Shown here: one piece after another, positions 16,007-24,326 of the stretch
How the letters are laid out: every line of letters starts with the position of its first letter
How positions within the stretch are numbered: position 1 is the first letter of the stretch
NCBI GenBank assembly: GCA_023396045.1
Contig: JAEWXD010000050.1
Span: 1-49,589 of the forward strand
Direction of reading: 5' to 3'
Origin: Bacillota bacterium
GTDB lineage: Bacteria; Bacillota; Clostridia; Christensenellales; Aristaeellaceae
DNA length: 49,589 nt
Program-made: the position numbers and the translations under genes
Notes under the pieces: generated by a model
The model's input: only the letters and a program-made list of their open reading frames with translations
Databases searched by the model: none
Told to the model about the DNA's origin: nothing

Positions 16007-16879
16007 CTATTCACCTTTGATGCACATAATAATGCCACATGCTACTATTAAGCCGCCGCCATATACCATTTGCATACTAAATACTTCGTAGTGTAAAAAT
16101 ACAGAAAGCAAGGTTGCAAATACACTTTCATTTGCCATAATAATACCGGCTGTTTCTGCGCCTATATATTTTTGCCCGAGTGTCTGTAAAAAATAACAAA
16201 CGGTGGTAGAAAATAATGTTAAATATATAATGCCATAGCTGCCCGTGCGCATTTGCTCCATTGTTGGATAGTTTTTACTGAACAATAAAAATAATAGAGA
16301 AAGCACACCTGCTGTGCCCAGTTGCATAATGCTTAGGCTTAGGGCATCGTCTTCTTTACAGAATACGGCAATATAGCCTACGTGTATGGCAAAGCCTATG
16401 GCACAAAGCAATACCAATATAGAACCGATGGGAAAGCTGAAACCGCCTTCCGTATAGTTTAATATAAACATACCTACCATAGTAAAAAGTGTTACAAATA
16501 TAACCAATGCACTTGGCTTTTTGTTTTTGGTTAACCATATAAAAAATGGAACAAATACCACATAGCCTGAGGTGATAAATGCCACTGTACTGATAGGGGT
16601 GCTCAGCTGCCCTAAAGTTTGTGTAAAAAAGGCGGTGAATAATACAGCACCGGCAATTAAGCCGTGTTTTATTAAAGTTTTGTTAAACTTGGGTTTTTGA
16701 AATAGAAATCCAATGCAAAGCAGGGCAGATCCAATTAAGAAGCGTATGCTGAGCATGGCCTCTACCGGAATCTGGGCATCAATTACATATTGTGTTGCCA
16801 AAAAGCCGTTGCTCCACAATAGGGTTGTAATACATAGGGCAATAAGCCCTATGTGCTTTTGGGATGTGTTTTGTTTCAT
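16007..16879 (-). CDS. EamA/DMT-family transporter
   Basis: This 290-residue protein has ten hydrophobic segments in two EamA repeats (first around 8-140, second around 150-287), the drug/metabolite exporter layout. Landmarks are LLWSNGFLATQYVI near the start and YIGAETAGIIMANESVFATLLS in the second repeat. The substrate cannot be read from sequence; relatives export amino acids, nucleobases or drugs. Shine-Dalgarno pairing is poor (GGTGA about 11 bases upstream). Confidence 0.88.
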   Translation of the reverse strand: MKQNTSQKHIGLIALCITTLLWSNGFLATQYVIDAQIPVEAMLSIRFLIGSALLCIGFLFQKPKFNKTLIKHGLIAGAVLFTAFFTQTLGQLSTPISTVAFITSGYVVFVPFFIWLTKNKKPSALVIFVTLFTMVGMFILNYTEGGFSFPIGSILVLLCAIGFAIHVGYIAVFCKEDDALSLSIMQLGTAGVLSLLFLLFSKNYPTMEQMRTGSYGIIYLTLFSTTVCYFLQTLGQKYIGAETAGIIMANESVFATLLSVFLHYEVFSMQMVYGGGLIVACGIIMCIKGE

Positions 16880-16901
16880 AAAAGTGCAATCACCATATAG
16901 A

Positions 16902-16925
16902 AAGCCTAAGGTGTTCCTTAGGCTT
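16902..16925 (-). terminator. Terminator after deoC
   Basis: The arms AAGCCTAAGG / CCTTAGGCTT with a short loop lie just past the deoC stop on the minus strand. The downstream T-run is short (TTTCTAT). Confidence 0.6.
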
Positions 16926-16933
16926 GCGTTTTA

Positions 16934-17569
16934 TTAGAGTAGTACAATACCGTTGCCGGCACCGATTCTATCTGCACCTGCATTTAACATGGCTTGTGCA
17001 TCTTCTGCTGTGCGTATTCCACCGCTTGCTTTTACTTTGCAAGCTGTACCTACTGTTTTACGCATAAGGGCAATATCTTCTGTGGTTGCACCACCGGTAG
17101 AAAAACCGGTAGAGGTTTTTACAAATGCTGCACCAGCTTCTACAGATAGCTTACAAGCGCGAATTTTTTCTTCTTCGTTTAAAAGGCAAGTTTCAATAAT
17201 TACTTTTACAGTGGCAGGTTTGCTGGCTTCTACAACAGCTTTGATATCTTCTAAAACAAAGGCATCATTTTGCTCTTTTAATGCACCAATATTGATTACC
17301 ATATCAATTTCATTTGCACCGTCTTCAACTGCAACTTTTGCTTCATAGGCTTTGACTTTTGTGCTCATAGCACCTAAGGGAAAGCCTACTACGCAACAAG
17401 TCATAACGTCGCTGCCTGCCAATTCTTTGGTAACAAGCGCGGCATGGCATGAATTTACACAAACAGATGCAAAGCCGTGTTCGCGTGCTTCTGCACAATA
17501 TTTTTTAATGCTTTCGGTGCTGGCATCAGCTTTTAGCATGGTGTGGTCTATTTTTTTTGCAATACTCAT
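16934..17569 (-). CDS. deoC: Deoxyribose-phosphate aldolase
   Basis: This 211-residue TIM-barrel class I aldolase cleaves 2-deoxyribose-5-phosphate to glyceraldehyde-3-phosphate and acetaldehyde during deoxynucleoside catabolism. Family motifs are KIDHTMLKADAS at the N-terminus, VVGFPLGAM, the EIDMVINIG strand, VKVIIET, the Schiff-base lysine in AAFVKTSTGFSTGGAT, and KASGGIRT near the end. The start is ATG 17569 preceded by AGGAGGCAATT; 22 further residues open upstream overlap the neighbouring terminator and are not family-like. Confidence 0.96.
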   Translation of the reverse strand: MSIAKKIDHTMLKADASTESIKKYCAEAREHGFASVCVNSCHAALVTKELAGSDVMTCCVVGFPLGAMSTKVKAYEAKVAVEDGANEIDMVINIGALKEQNDAFVLEDIKAVVEASKPATVKVIIETCLLNEEEKIRACKLSVEAGAAFVKTSTGFSTGGATTEDIALMRKTVGTACKVKASGGIRTAEDAQAMLNAGADRIGAGNGIVLL

Positions 17570-17606
17570 AATTGCCTCCTTTGATGTGTTTTTCCTATCA
17601 TAACAT

Positions 17607-17640
17607 AAAAAATGCGGGCAATCAATCGTCCGCATTTTTT
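17607..17640 (-). terminator. Terminator overlapping the 3' end of the MBL-fold gene
   Basis: The arms AAAAAATGCGG / CCGCATTTTTT form a strong hairpin. The upstream arm lies inside the last codons of the minus-strand gene ending at 17622, so coding and terminator sequence are shared. Confidence 0.85.
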
Positions 17641-18395
17641 AATTGTATACCGCTCATATGCCATTTTTCATTTTCCAAATAAAAATCTGCAAAACTACCC
17701 GGCTTTATAAAGGGCAATACTGTAGTATGAAGGTTAGTATAATCTCTTGCAAAGGTGTTTACAATATCTCCGCGGTTTAAATAGCGTACCGGCATAAAAA
17801 AGCGCGGTTTGGTTCTACTGATGTATTGCACGGCACCTGCTTCATAATGCAGGCCTTGGCGCACATCCAAGGGAAATATAGCCAATGTAATGTCGTTTTT
17901 GGGAAGCTGACTTAGTATGTTTTCAAAACTGATTTGTGCATTGTTTATTTCATCTAAATTGCTTATTTCCATCCAATGCCAAAGGTTAAATGTACCTGCA
18001 TTGAATATATTCAGGTTATCTATGCTAAGTGAAAAACAAATACCTTTGTCTGTGGATTCGTGCGCTTGCACTACCACGCCTTCGCAAAGCACATGGTATT
18101 GCTGGGGTTTTAAGGCAATGCATTGGGTATGTAAGCTTGCATCTGCACTGCAAATATATTGCACATTGGCATGCTTTTGCCAAGTGTAGATAATGGGGTC
18201 TAATATATCACTTCTATCGTTACAAACAAAAACAAACACATTTTGGTAGTTTGTAAAGTCTGCATCTTGTATGCTTGCTTGTGTAGGGAGGGTTTCTTCT
18301 TCGCCTTGCCAATAATTAAAAATATACAAATTATTGTTACAAGCAATACTTACGCCTGCATTATAGTGATAATGCACACGAAAGCGATCAACCAC
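17622..18395 (-). CDS. Metallo-beta-lactamase-fold protein lacking the metal ligands
   Basis: This 257-residue protein follows the scaffold of the clostridial MBL-fold hydrolases. Landmarks are an N-terminal YNAGVSIA...LYIFNYWQGE, a strand leading to a DPIIYTW helix, ESTDKGICFSL, IFNAGTFNLWHW, IFPLDVRQGLHYEAG and FFMPV. Where relatives have SHxHGDHxxP, this one reads CNDRSDILDP. Where they have AGDLNLWHW, it has AGTFNLWHW; where they have PMHF, it has PVRY. Thus nearly all zinc-binding His/Asp residues are gone while the fold core is kept, suggesting a non-catalytic or binding role. The start is GTG 18395 with AAAGGAT 8 bases upstream. The alignment is from memory of the family; fold assignment is fairly confident, function unknown. 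Confidence 0.75.
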   Translation of the reverse strand: MVDRFRVHYHYNAGVSIACNNNLYIFNYWQGEEETLPTQASIQDADFTNYQNVFVFVCNDRSDILDPIIYTWQKHANVQYICSADASLHTQCIALKPQQYHVLCEGVVVQAHESTDKGICFSLSIDNLNIFNAGTFNLWHWMEISNLDEINNAQISFENILSQLPKNDITLAIFPLDVRQGLHYEAGAVQYISRTKPRFFMPVRYLNRGDIVNTFARDYTNLHTTVLPFIKPGSFADFYLENEKWHMSGIQLKNADD

Positions 18396-18822
18396 AGTAT
18401 CACATCCTTTCTATAGTAGTACTATAACATAAATTACCACTATATGTCAATATATTATTAAATTATTACATATTATTCCCACTTTTAAACACAAAAATAC
18501 AACTATTTTAATATATTTTGCTATATGGCACCACTTATTGATAAATATCTGTTTTTGATAAATTTAGCTCATAAAGAAAATTAGGAAAATACAATTTTTA
18601 CCACTTTAATATAAAAAATTCGGATTTTTGGAAATATTTTACCACTTATATTATATTTATTGCTGTTTTTATAAATTATTACAGTAAAATATGCATTTTT
18701 TTATTTAAAAATGGGAAATACAACCACTTTGTTATATATAAGCCGCTTTGGTATCCGTGCCCACTCACTGGATAGTGTTTTTAAATGCACAAAAAGAAAA
18801 CCACCCATTTGGGTGGCTGAAA
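18396..18822. repeat. 427-bp AT-rich intergenic region with repeated ACCACT(T) motifs
   Basis: No gene is seen. In otherwise C-poor DNA the plus strand carries ACCACT at 18436, 18530, 18600, 18641 and 18723, with one-mismatch copies at 18478 (CCCACT), 18499 (ACAACT) and 18760 (CCCACT), several followed by TTWATATA. All lie in one orientation. Successive intervals of 42, 21, 31, 70, 41 and 82 bp are mostly near whole helical turns. The region is upstream of the minus-strand MBL-fold gene. An inverted pair TATAGT-AGT-ACTATA (18412-18426) lies just upstream of that gene and may be an operator or -10 region. Confidence 0.4.
18791..18817 (-). terminator. Terminator of the GtrII-like gene
   Basis: Reading the minus strand, CCACCCA / TGGGTGG pair around a two- to three-base loop, followed by TTTTCTTTTT. 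It begins a few bases after the gene's stop codon. Confidence 0.85.
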
Positions 18823-20319
18823 TTACGGAATGACAAGGTCAGACATCTTTACAATATATACATCATCTTTTAACTGCACATAGCCATAATCAGGGTATCT
18901 GGGTTGCGCCGCAAGGCTTGTGTCATTTGGATCAAAATCCATTTGGATAAAGTTTTCGTTAGGGAAAGCCAAACGAAATGCAGTTAAGATCGAATCTGTA
19001 TAACTAAAACCTGTATTTAAGGCAGAGCCTACCAACTCTCTGCTCCATACAAAGCCTTCGCTGATTTCACGGCTCAGCTGAAAGCCGTAAAACGCAATCT
19101 TTTTATCGCTTGTATAATTTTCGTCCATATGAATGGTGTTGATGATATCTGCCATTACTAAGTTTTGGTTGCGGTATATAATTGCTTTTTTTACATAGGC
19201 TTCATTCGCCCCATAAATATTGCTTACAAACATGCTTACCACTAAAAAATATGCAATACATTTGCTTAGTTTATGCTTGTTTTGTAACAAAAGGTAGAAT
19301 AGCAGTACGCTTACCATTACAAAAGAATATTTTACCAAAGCATAGTTTGTTTGTGCCAAACTCATAATATACGCCAAGTTCATAGCAATGGGTAAAATAG
19401 CAAGCAAGGCCAATGCAAGCAATAAGAATGGAAGGCCTTTATTTTTGCTTTTATAAAGTACAGTTACTATTCCTGCAGTATTTGCAAGTAAAATTGCAAA
19501 TTTTAAATAGTATCTTCGGGTGATATAACTTTTGCTTATGCTATTGCTTATATCTACAAAACTGGCGGGGATAATTTTGATCATTTGGGTTAAGCTGTTA
19601 CTGCCAACAGTATCCATACCTAAATAATTTGTTTTTTGTTCTTTAAACAAGTAGAGCAAAAGTTCCCATAGTAACATATAAGCAGCCATTGCGAGTACTA
19701 ATAAAAAGGCATAGCCTAAGCCTTTTTTTATGATTTGTAGTGTTGCCTTTTTACCTTGTATACATTCCAAGAGTATATCGCTGATATAAAGCACTATAGA
19801 AATTGCAAAAAATGCTTGGTAAGTAGCAATGGCACATACAATGCAAATAAAGGCTGGCAAAAACCCATATTTGTATCGTTTTGTGATATAGGGGGCGGCT
19901 ACTGCCAAACAGATACCTACTACATTTTTTACCACATCATGCCCATAAATATTAAAGGCAATAATCACCGGGTTTGCAATAACTAATATCGCTACACCCA
20001 AAACTTGCCACTTGTTATTTAATTCAAAAAATTTACATAAAAGCCATGTAGTGATAGATAGAAAAAACAATTCAAATAAGCCTGCTAAATAGGGCAATTG
20101 CATATAGTACATGAATAGACCGTTAATCATAGCTCCAAAGTATCTGCCGTTGTAGATACCGTTACTGTTGTAATATAGGGTGTTGGAGTCATGCCCCATC
20201 ATGAGGTTTGTATAAGCAAAACCATGTGCCATAAGGCCTACAATACAGGTAAATATAAAAGCGTATTGCAGTAATTTTTTATTTTTTTCAAATGTAGCAT
20301 TTAAATTTTCTAATTTCAT
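18823..20319 (-). CDS. GtrII-like polytopic membrane protein (putative glucosyltransferase)
   Basis: This 498-residue protein has about ten to eleven transmembrane helices. The first extracytoplasmic loop carries GHDSNTLYYNSNGIYNGRYF, which matches the Asp-containing loop plus (N)GRY/W motif of GtrII-type (PF14264) glycosyltransferases that use lipid-linked sugars to decorate wall or O-antigen polymers. A soluble C-terminal portion (about 370-498) includes IAFYGFQLSRE and a final beta hairpin. Its ATG overlaps the stop of a 53-codon upstream gene, so the two are coupled. The acceptor is unknown and no GtrA/GtrB partners are in the window. Confidence 0.8.
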   Translation of the reverse strand: MKLENLNATFEKNKKLLQYAFIFTCIVGLMAHGFAYTNLMMGHDSNTLYYNSNGIYNGRYFGAMINGLFMYYMQLPYLAGLFELFFLSITTWLLCKFFELNNKWQVLGVAILVIANPVIIAFNIYGHDVVKNVVGICLAVAAPYITKRYKYGFLPAFICIVCAIATYQAFFAISIVLYISDILLECIQGKKATLQIIKKGLGYAFLLVLAMAAYMLLWELLLYLFKEQKTNYLGMDTVGSNSLTQMIKIIPASFVDISNSISKSYITRRYYLKFAILLANTAGIVTVLYKSKNKGLPFLLLALALLAILPIAMNLAYIMSLAQTNYALVKYSFVMVSVLLFYLLLQNKHKLSKCIAYFLVVSMFVSNIYGANEAYVKKAIIYRNQNLVMADIINTIHMDENYTSDKKIAFYGFQLSREISEGFVWSRELVGSALNTGFSYTDSILTAFRLAFPNENFIQMDFDPNDTSLAAQPRYPDYGYVQLKDDVYIVKMSDLVIP

Positions 20320-20477
20320 TTTTTGCCTCTGTATGTTGTATATATACTTAGTATTGCACCAATCAGCATTATAATCATACCAACCGTGTGCAAGCCTTGT
20401 GTATTTGTTGCAATAGCATATATAGAAATCGCCATACCTATCAGTGCATATAATATGCTACGCATGTATTTTTGCAT
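20316..20477 (-). CDS. 53-residue two-helix membrane protein coupled to the GtrII-like gene
   Basis: The minus-strand frame starts at ATG 20477 with an excellent AAGGAGG 5-6 bases upstream and ends with TGA overlapping the next gene's ATG (ATGA). It encodes MQKYMRSILYALIGMAISIY (first 20 residues) followed by a short polar stretch (ATNTQGLHT), a second hydrophobic segment (VGMIIMLIGAILSIYTTY) and the basic end RGKK. The coupling and the strong ribosome site argue that it is real. I know no family; a small partner subunit of the GtrII-like protein is a reasonable inference. Confidence 0.75.
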   Translation of the reverse strand: MQKYMRSILYALIGMAISIYAIATNTQGLHTVGMIIMLIGAILSIYTTYRGKK

Positions 20478-20544
20478 AGTAACCTCCTTATAGCCAATTT
20501 CATATTATATATGATTTTCAGTATTTTTTAAAGTTGTAACAGGC

Positions 20545-20570
20545 AATAAAAAACTGCCCTTGTGGGCAGT
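20545..20570 (-). terminator. Terminator of the nrd-trxB-yhcH operon
   Basis: The arms ACTGCCC / GGGCAGT flank a TTGT/ACAA loop, with TTTTTTATT following on the minus strand, about 10 bases past the stop of the YhcH-type gene. Confidence 0.88.
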
Positions 20571-20578
20571 GTGGGCTA

Positions 20579-21022
20579 TTAAAATTGTAATTTAATAACG
20601 GCTTTTTTAATACCTTTGGGTTGTGTAACACAGTGCCCGGGGGCGTGTGCTTCGTTAGGGAAATAAATTACAAAATCACTCTCTTGCAATACTATTTTTT
20701 CTAAGTAAGCATTGTTTTTATCTGCATAGAAAGCAATATCCGGTACATAGTCCTTGGTGCATTCCAAAGCTTCTACTTTGTGGTAGTATTGCGCTTCCTC
20801 ACCTTGTAAAACCAATTGCAAATCTGCATACACATGGTGGGTTTCATACAGTATTTCATCGGTTTGATTGGTGGTGTATTCTTGAAGCATGATATAGCAT
20901 TCTGGGCTGATATCATACTTACCGGGTTGCAAATTTTCTTGCTGTAAGAAGGCGAGGGCTGCTTTTATATCCTTGTGTATATGCTCATAGCGAGCAATGT
21001 TTTGAATGGAATCGCGAATCAT
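20579..21022 (-). CDS. YhcH/YjgK/YiaL family protein
   Basis: This 147-residue cupin-like protein belongs to the DUF386/YhcH family. It has the family motif YETHHVYADLQLVLQGEE (Glu and His metal ligands) and FPNEAHAPGH near the C-terminus (third His). Family members are linked to sialic acid or other sugar catabolism and to the EbgC/beta-galactosidase beta-subunit group; some are anomerase- or mutarotase-like. AAGGAGCATAAACC precedes the ATG, 12 nt after trxB, in the same operon. No sugar pathway genes lie next to it here, so its substrate is open. Confidence 0.88.
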   Translation of the reverse strand: MIRDSIQNIARYEHIHKDIKAALAFLQQENLQPGKYDISPECYIMLQEYTTNQTDEILYETHHVYADLQLVLQGEEAQYYHKVEALECTKDYVPDIAFYADKNNAYLEKIVLQESDFVIYFPNEAHAPGHCVTQPKGIKKAVIKLQF

Positions 21023-21034
21023 GGTTTATGCTCC

Positions 21035-21952
21035 TTATGCTTCAATATATTCACTGGCTGCAATACCGGCCATAGAGCCATCTGCAACGGCGGTGGTTAA
21101 TTGGCGTAATGCTTTCACACGGCAGTCGCCGGCAACAAAAAGCCATTCGTGCTCGGTTTTGCAATCTTCCCCTGCTATAACAAACCCTGCTTGATCTAAT
21201 TGCAGGTATTTGGCAAACAGCTTGGTTTGCGGAATTCGGCCCACAGCTACAAACAATGCATTTACATCTAAGGTGGATTTTTCGCCGCTTACAGTATTTT
21301 GCAATTCTATACGTTCTAAAAAGTCTTTGCCTTGAGGGGCAAGCACGGCACTATCCATAATGTAGTGGATATTGGCTTTGCTTTGTGCTTTTTTTACCAA
21401 GGCATCGCTTGCACGGAACTTATCTCTTCTGTGGATAATATGTACATTGTTACAAATATTACTTAGATAAATGGCTTCTTGTAAAGCAGTGTCGCCACCA
21501 CCTACTACGGCAACATCTTTGCCACGGTAGAAGTTACCGTCGCATACGGCACAGTAACCAAGGCCGCGGCCTATCCATTCTTTTTCATTTGCAAAACCAA
21601 TGCGTCTTGGTTCACAACCAACGGCAAGTATGACCGCCTTGCTATGAAATGTATTGCCAAGTTCAGTTTGCAAAACAGCAAATTTTCCATTGTGCTCAAG
21701 GCTTGCAATGTTTTCAAATTCAATTTGTGCACCGTTATGCATGGCTTGTTCCATTAAATTGTTAGAAAAATCAGAACCACTGATTTCTTTAATGGAAGGA
21801 TAGTTTTCTACCAATGGGCTTTCGGAAATTTGGCCGCCAATGGCATGGCCTTCAAATACAACTACGCTTTTGTTGTTTCTACAAGCGTAAATGGCAGCGG
21901 TTAAACCGGCAGAGCCGGCACCGATAATAGCAATATCAAACAAATTTTGCAT
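21035..21952 (-). CDS. trxB: Thioredoxin reductase (NADPH)
   Basis: This 305-residue flavoprotein has the FAD-binding motif IIGAGSAGLTAAIYA, the redox-active dithiol CAVCDG, the NADPH site VVGGGDTALQEA and the C-terminal FAD motif LFVAGDCR. It transfers electrons from NADPH to thioredoxin-like proteins. Its ATG is separated from the nrdD stop by one base, with GAGGATC inside the end of nrdD as ribosome site, so translation is coupled. The position immediately behind a redoxin-tailed NrdD suggests that TrxB recharges that domain. Confidence 0.95.
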   Translation of the reverse strand: MQNLFDIAIIGAGSAGLTAAIYACRNNKSVVVFEGHAIGGQISESPLVENYPSIKEISGSDFSNNLMEQAMHNGAQIEFENIASLEHNGKFAVLQTELGNTFHSKAVILAVGCEPRRIGFANEKEWIGRGLGYCAVCDGNFYRGKDVAVVGGGDTALQEAIYLSNICNNVHIIHRRDKFRASDALVKKAQSKANIHYIMDSAVLAPQGKDFLERIELQNTVSGEKSTLDVNALFVAVGRIPQTKLFAKYLQLDQAGFVIAGEDCKTEHEWLFVAGDCRVKALRQLTTAVADGSMAGIAASEYIEA

Positions 21953-21953
21953 A

Positions 21954-24314
21954 TTAGATCCTCTTATTTGCGTAACTTTTAATTTCGCTTAGGTCATCTA
22001 ATTTCAGTACATTGTTTTTACCAAGCACCAATAATGTAGGCACTTTGCGTATTTGGTATTGCATGGCAAGGTCTGCGTTTTCGTTGGCGTCTATGCTTTG
22101 GTATTGCAAACCGCTTTTTTCTAAAAAGCCTTTTACAAGTGTGCAATTTGGGCATGTGCTTGTGGTAAATAGCATGCACTGTCTAAGCGTAGTATCTATA
22201 TCAACCAAATTTTCTTTTTTTAAACGGGAGTCTGCCGTTTTTACATTGCCGGGCACATATTCTGTGCGGTGAATATATTCTTGCGCTTTGCCGGCATTCC
22301 AGTTTTGTACAGGTCTGTAGTAACCGGTAATACGGCTGTATACTTCGCTTGGCTTGCCACAAGTTGGGCAGTGAAAGTGTTCGCCTTTAATATAGCCGTG
22401 GTCTGCACATACGCTGTATGTGGGGCTGATGGTGTAATAAGGCAGCTTGTAGTTTTCTGCAATACTGCGTACAAGGTTGGCAGTGCTTTGCCAGTCGGGT
22501 AATTTTTCACCAAGGAAGGTGTGGAATACTGTGCCGGAGGTATAAAGCGTTTGTAATTCGTCTTGAATATCCAGTGCGCTAAATACATCTTCTGTATAGT
22601 TAACAGGCAAATGGGAACTGTTGGTGTAGTATGGGGTTTCACCTTCTGCACCGGCGGTGATAATGTGAGGGTATTTTTGTTTGTCGTGTTTTGCCAAACG
22701 GTAGGAAGTGCTTTCTGCCGGGGTGGCTTCCAAGTTGAATAAGCAATTGTATTTTTCTTGGTAGTCGCTCAAGCGTTCACGCATGTGGTTCAGTACGTCT
22801 TTGGCAAAGGTTTTGGCTTTTTCTTCGTAGATAGGTGCGGCAATCCAATTGGCGTTGAGGCAGGCTTCGTTCATGCCAACCAAACCAATGGTAGAGAAGT
22901 GGTTGTCAAAGCTACCCAAATAATGTTTGGTATAGGGGTAGAGGCCTTCTTCTAACAGCTTGCTTACCACGGTGCGTTTAATATGTAAACTGCGTGCAGA
23001 AATATCCATCAAACGGTCTAACTTATTATAGAAATCTGCTTCGTTTTCTGCTGTATAGGCAATTTTAGGTAAATTAATGGTTACTACGCCAATAGAGCCT
23101 GTGCTTTCGCCACTTCCAAAAAATCCACCGGATTTTTTGCGCAATTCACGCAAGTCCAAACGCAAACGGCAACACATGGAGCGCACATCACTTGGTTCCA
23201 TGTCGCTGTTAATATAGTTGCTAAAATATGGGGTACCGTATTTGCTGGTCATTTCAAACAAAAGCTTGTTGTTTTCGGTGGCACTCCAGTCAAAGTCTTG
23301 TGTAATGGAGTAGGTGGGGATAGGGTATTGAAAACCTCTGCCATTGGCATCGCCTTCTATCATAATTTCAATAAAGGCTTTGTTTACAATATCCATTTCT
23401 TTTTGACAGTCGCCGTAGGTAAAGTCCATGGGCTTACCACCAACAATGGCAGGTTGTACTGCTAAGTCCTTGGGGCAAACCCAGTCTAATGTAATATTGC
23501 TGAATGGTGCTTGTGTGCCCCAACGGCTTGGTGTATTTACACCAAAAATAAAGCTTTCAATGCACTTTTTAACCTGTTCATAATTCAGGTTATCATATTT
23601 TACAAAAGGTGCTAAGTAGGTATCAAAAGAAGAGAAGGCTTGTGCGCCTGCCCATTCATTTTGCATAATGCCCAGGAAGTTTACCATTTGGTTGCAAAGG
23701 GTTGCCAAGTGTTTAGCAGGGGAAGATGTGATTTTTCCTGTAATACCCCCTAAGCCTTCCTGTATCAATTGCCTTAAGCTCCAACCTGCACAGTAGCCTG
23801 TAAGCATACTTAAATCATGCAAATGGATATCGGCCTCCTTATGTGCTTTGGCAATATCTTCATCGTATATTTCGCTGAGCCAGTAGTTGGCGGTAATGGC
23901 ACCGGAGTTGCTTAAAATCAAGCCACCTACAGAGTAGGTAACGGTGCTGTTTTCTTTTACACGCCAGTCGCTCAGGTTTACATAGCTATTTACCAATTCT
24001 TTATAGTCTAAAATGGTGCTTTTCATATTGCGCATTTTTTCGTGTTGCTTTCTATATAGAATATAGGCTTTGGCAACATCGGCATAGCCGGCTTGAATGA
24101 GCACTGTTTCTACAGAGTCTTGAATATCCTCCACGTGAATGCGATTGTTTGCAATTTTGTTTTGGAAGTCGGCACTTACACGCAAAGCCAAAAGTTCGGT
24201 TAAATCTTGCGTAAATTGCTTGTTTTGTGCGGTAAAGGCCTTTTCTATTGCAATGCGAATTTTATGTATAGAAAAATTTACCAAATTGCCATCTCTTTTT
24301 ATAACTTGTAACAT
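21954..24314 (-). CDS. nrdD: Anaerobic ribonucleoside-triphosphate reductase with C-terminal glutaredoxin-like domain
   Basis: This 786-residue class III ribonucleotide reductase makes dNTPs without oxygen. An N-terminal ATP-cone (VIKRDGNLVNFSIHKIRIAIE) senses ATP/dATP. The ten-stranded barrel core carries the cysteine region SMCCRLRLD and the strand GSIGVVTINLPKIA. A Cys/His zinc cluster (C636-ADH, C649-PTC652) precedes the glycyl-radical loop ITGYYRPV (Gly664). Residues ~714-786 add a glutaredoxin/NrdH-like domain with CPNC (721-724) and cis-Pro VPTLLV. The start is ATG 24314 with GGGGGATATT; a TTG four codons earlier abuts the nrdG stop. The segment before GVVTINLP reads GESTGS, not the Asn-containing sequence I associate with formate-using enzymes, so thiol reduction is plausible. 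Confidence 0.95.
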   Translation of the reverse strand: MLQVIKRDGNLVNFSIHKIRIAIEKAFTAQNKQFTQDLTELLALRVSADFQNKIANNRIHVEDIQDSVETVLIQAGYADVAKAYILYRKQHEKMRNMKSTILDYKELVNSYVNLSDWRVKENSTVTYSVGGLILSNSGAITANYWLSEIYDEDIAKAHKEADIHLHDLSMLTGYCAGWSLRQLIQEGLGGITGKITSSPAKHLATLCNQMVNFLGIMQNEWAGAQAFSSFDTYLAPFVKYDNLNYEQVKKCIESFIFGVNTPSRWGTQAPFSNITLDWVCPKDLAVQPAIVGGKPMDFTYGDCQKEMDIVNKAFIEIMIEGDANGRGFQYPIPTYSITQDFDWSATENNKLLFEMTSKYGTPYFSNYINSDMEPSDVRSMCCRLRLDLRELRKKSGGFFGSGESTGSIGVVTINLPKIAYTAENEADFYNKLDRLMDISARSLHIKRTVVSKLLEEGLYPYTKHYLGSFDNHFSTIGLVGMNEACLNANWIAAPIYEEKAKTFAKDVLNHMRERLSDYQEKYNCLFNLEATPAESTSYRLAKHDKQKYPHIITAGAEGETPYYTNSSHLPVNYTEDVFSALDIQDELQTLYTSGTVFHTFLGEKLPDWQSTANLVRSIAENYKLPYYTISPTYSVCADHGYIKGEHFHCPTCGKPSEVYSRITGYYRPVQNWNAGKAQEYIHRTEYVPGNVKTADSRLKKENLVDIDTTLRQCMLFTTSTCPNCTLVKGFLEKSGLQYQSIDANENADLAMQYQIRKVPTLLVLGKNNVLKLDDLSEIKSYANKRI

Positions 24315-24326
24315 AATATCCCCCAA

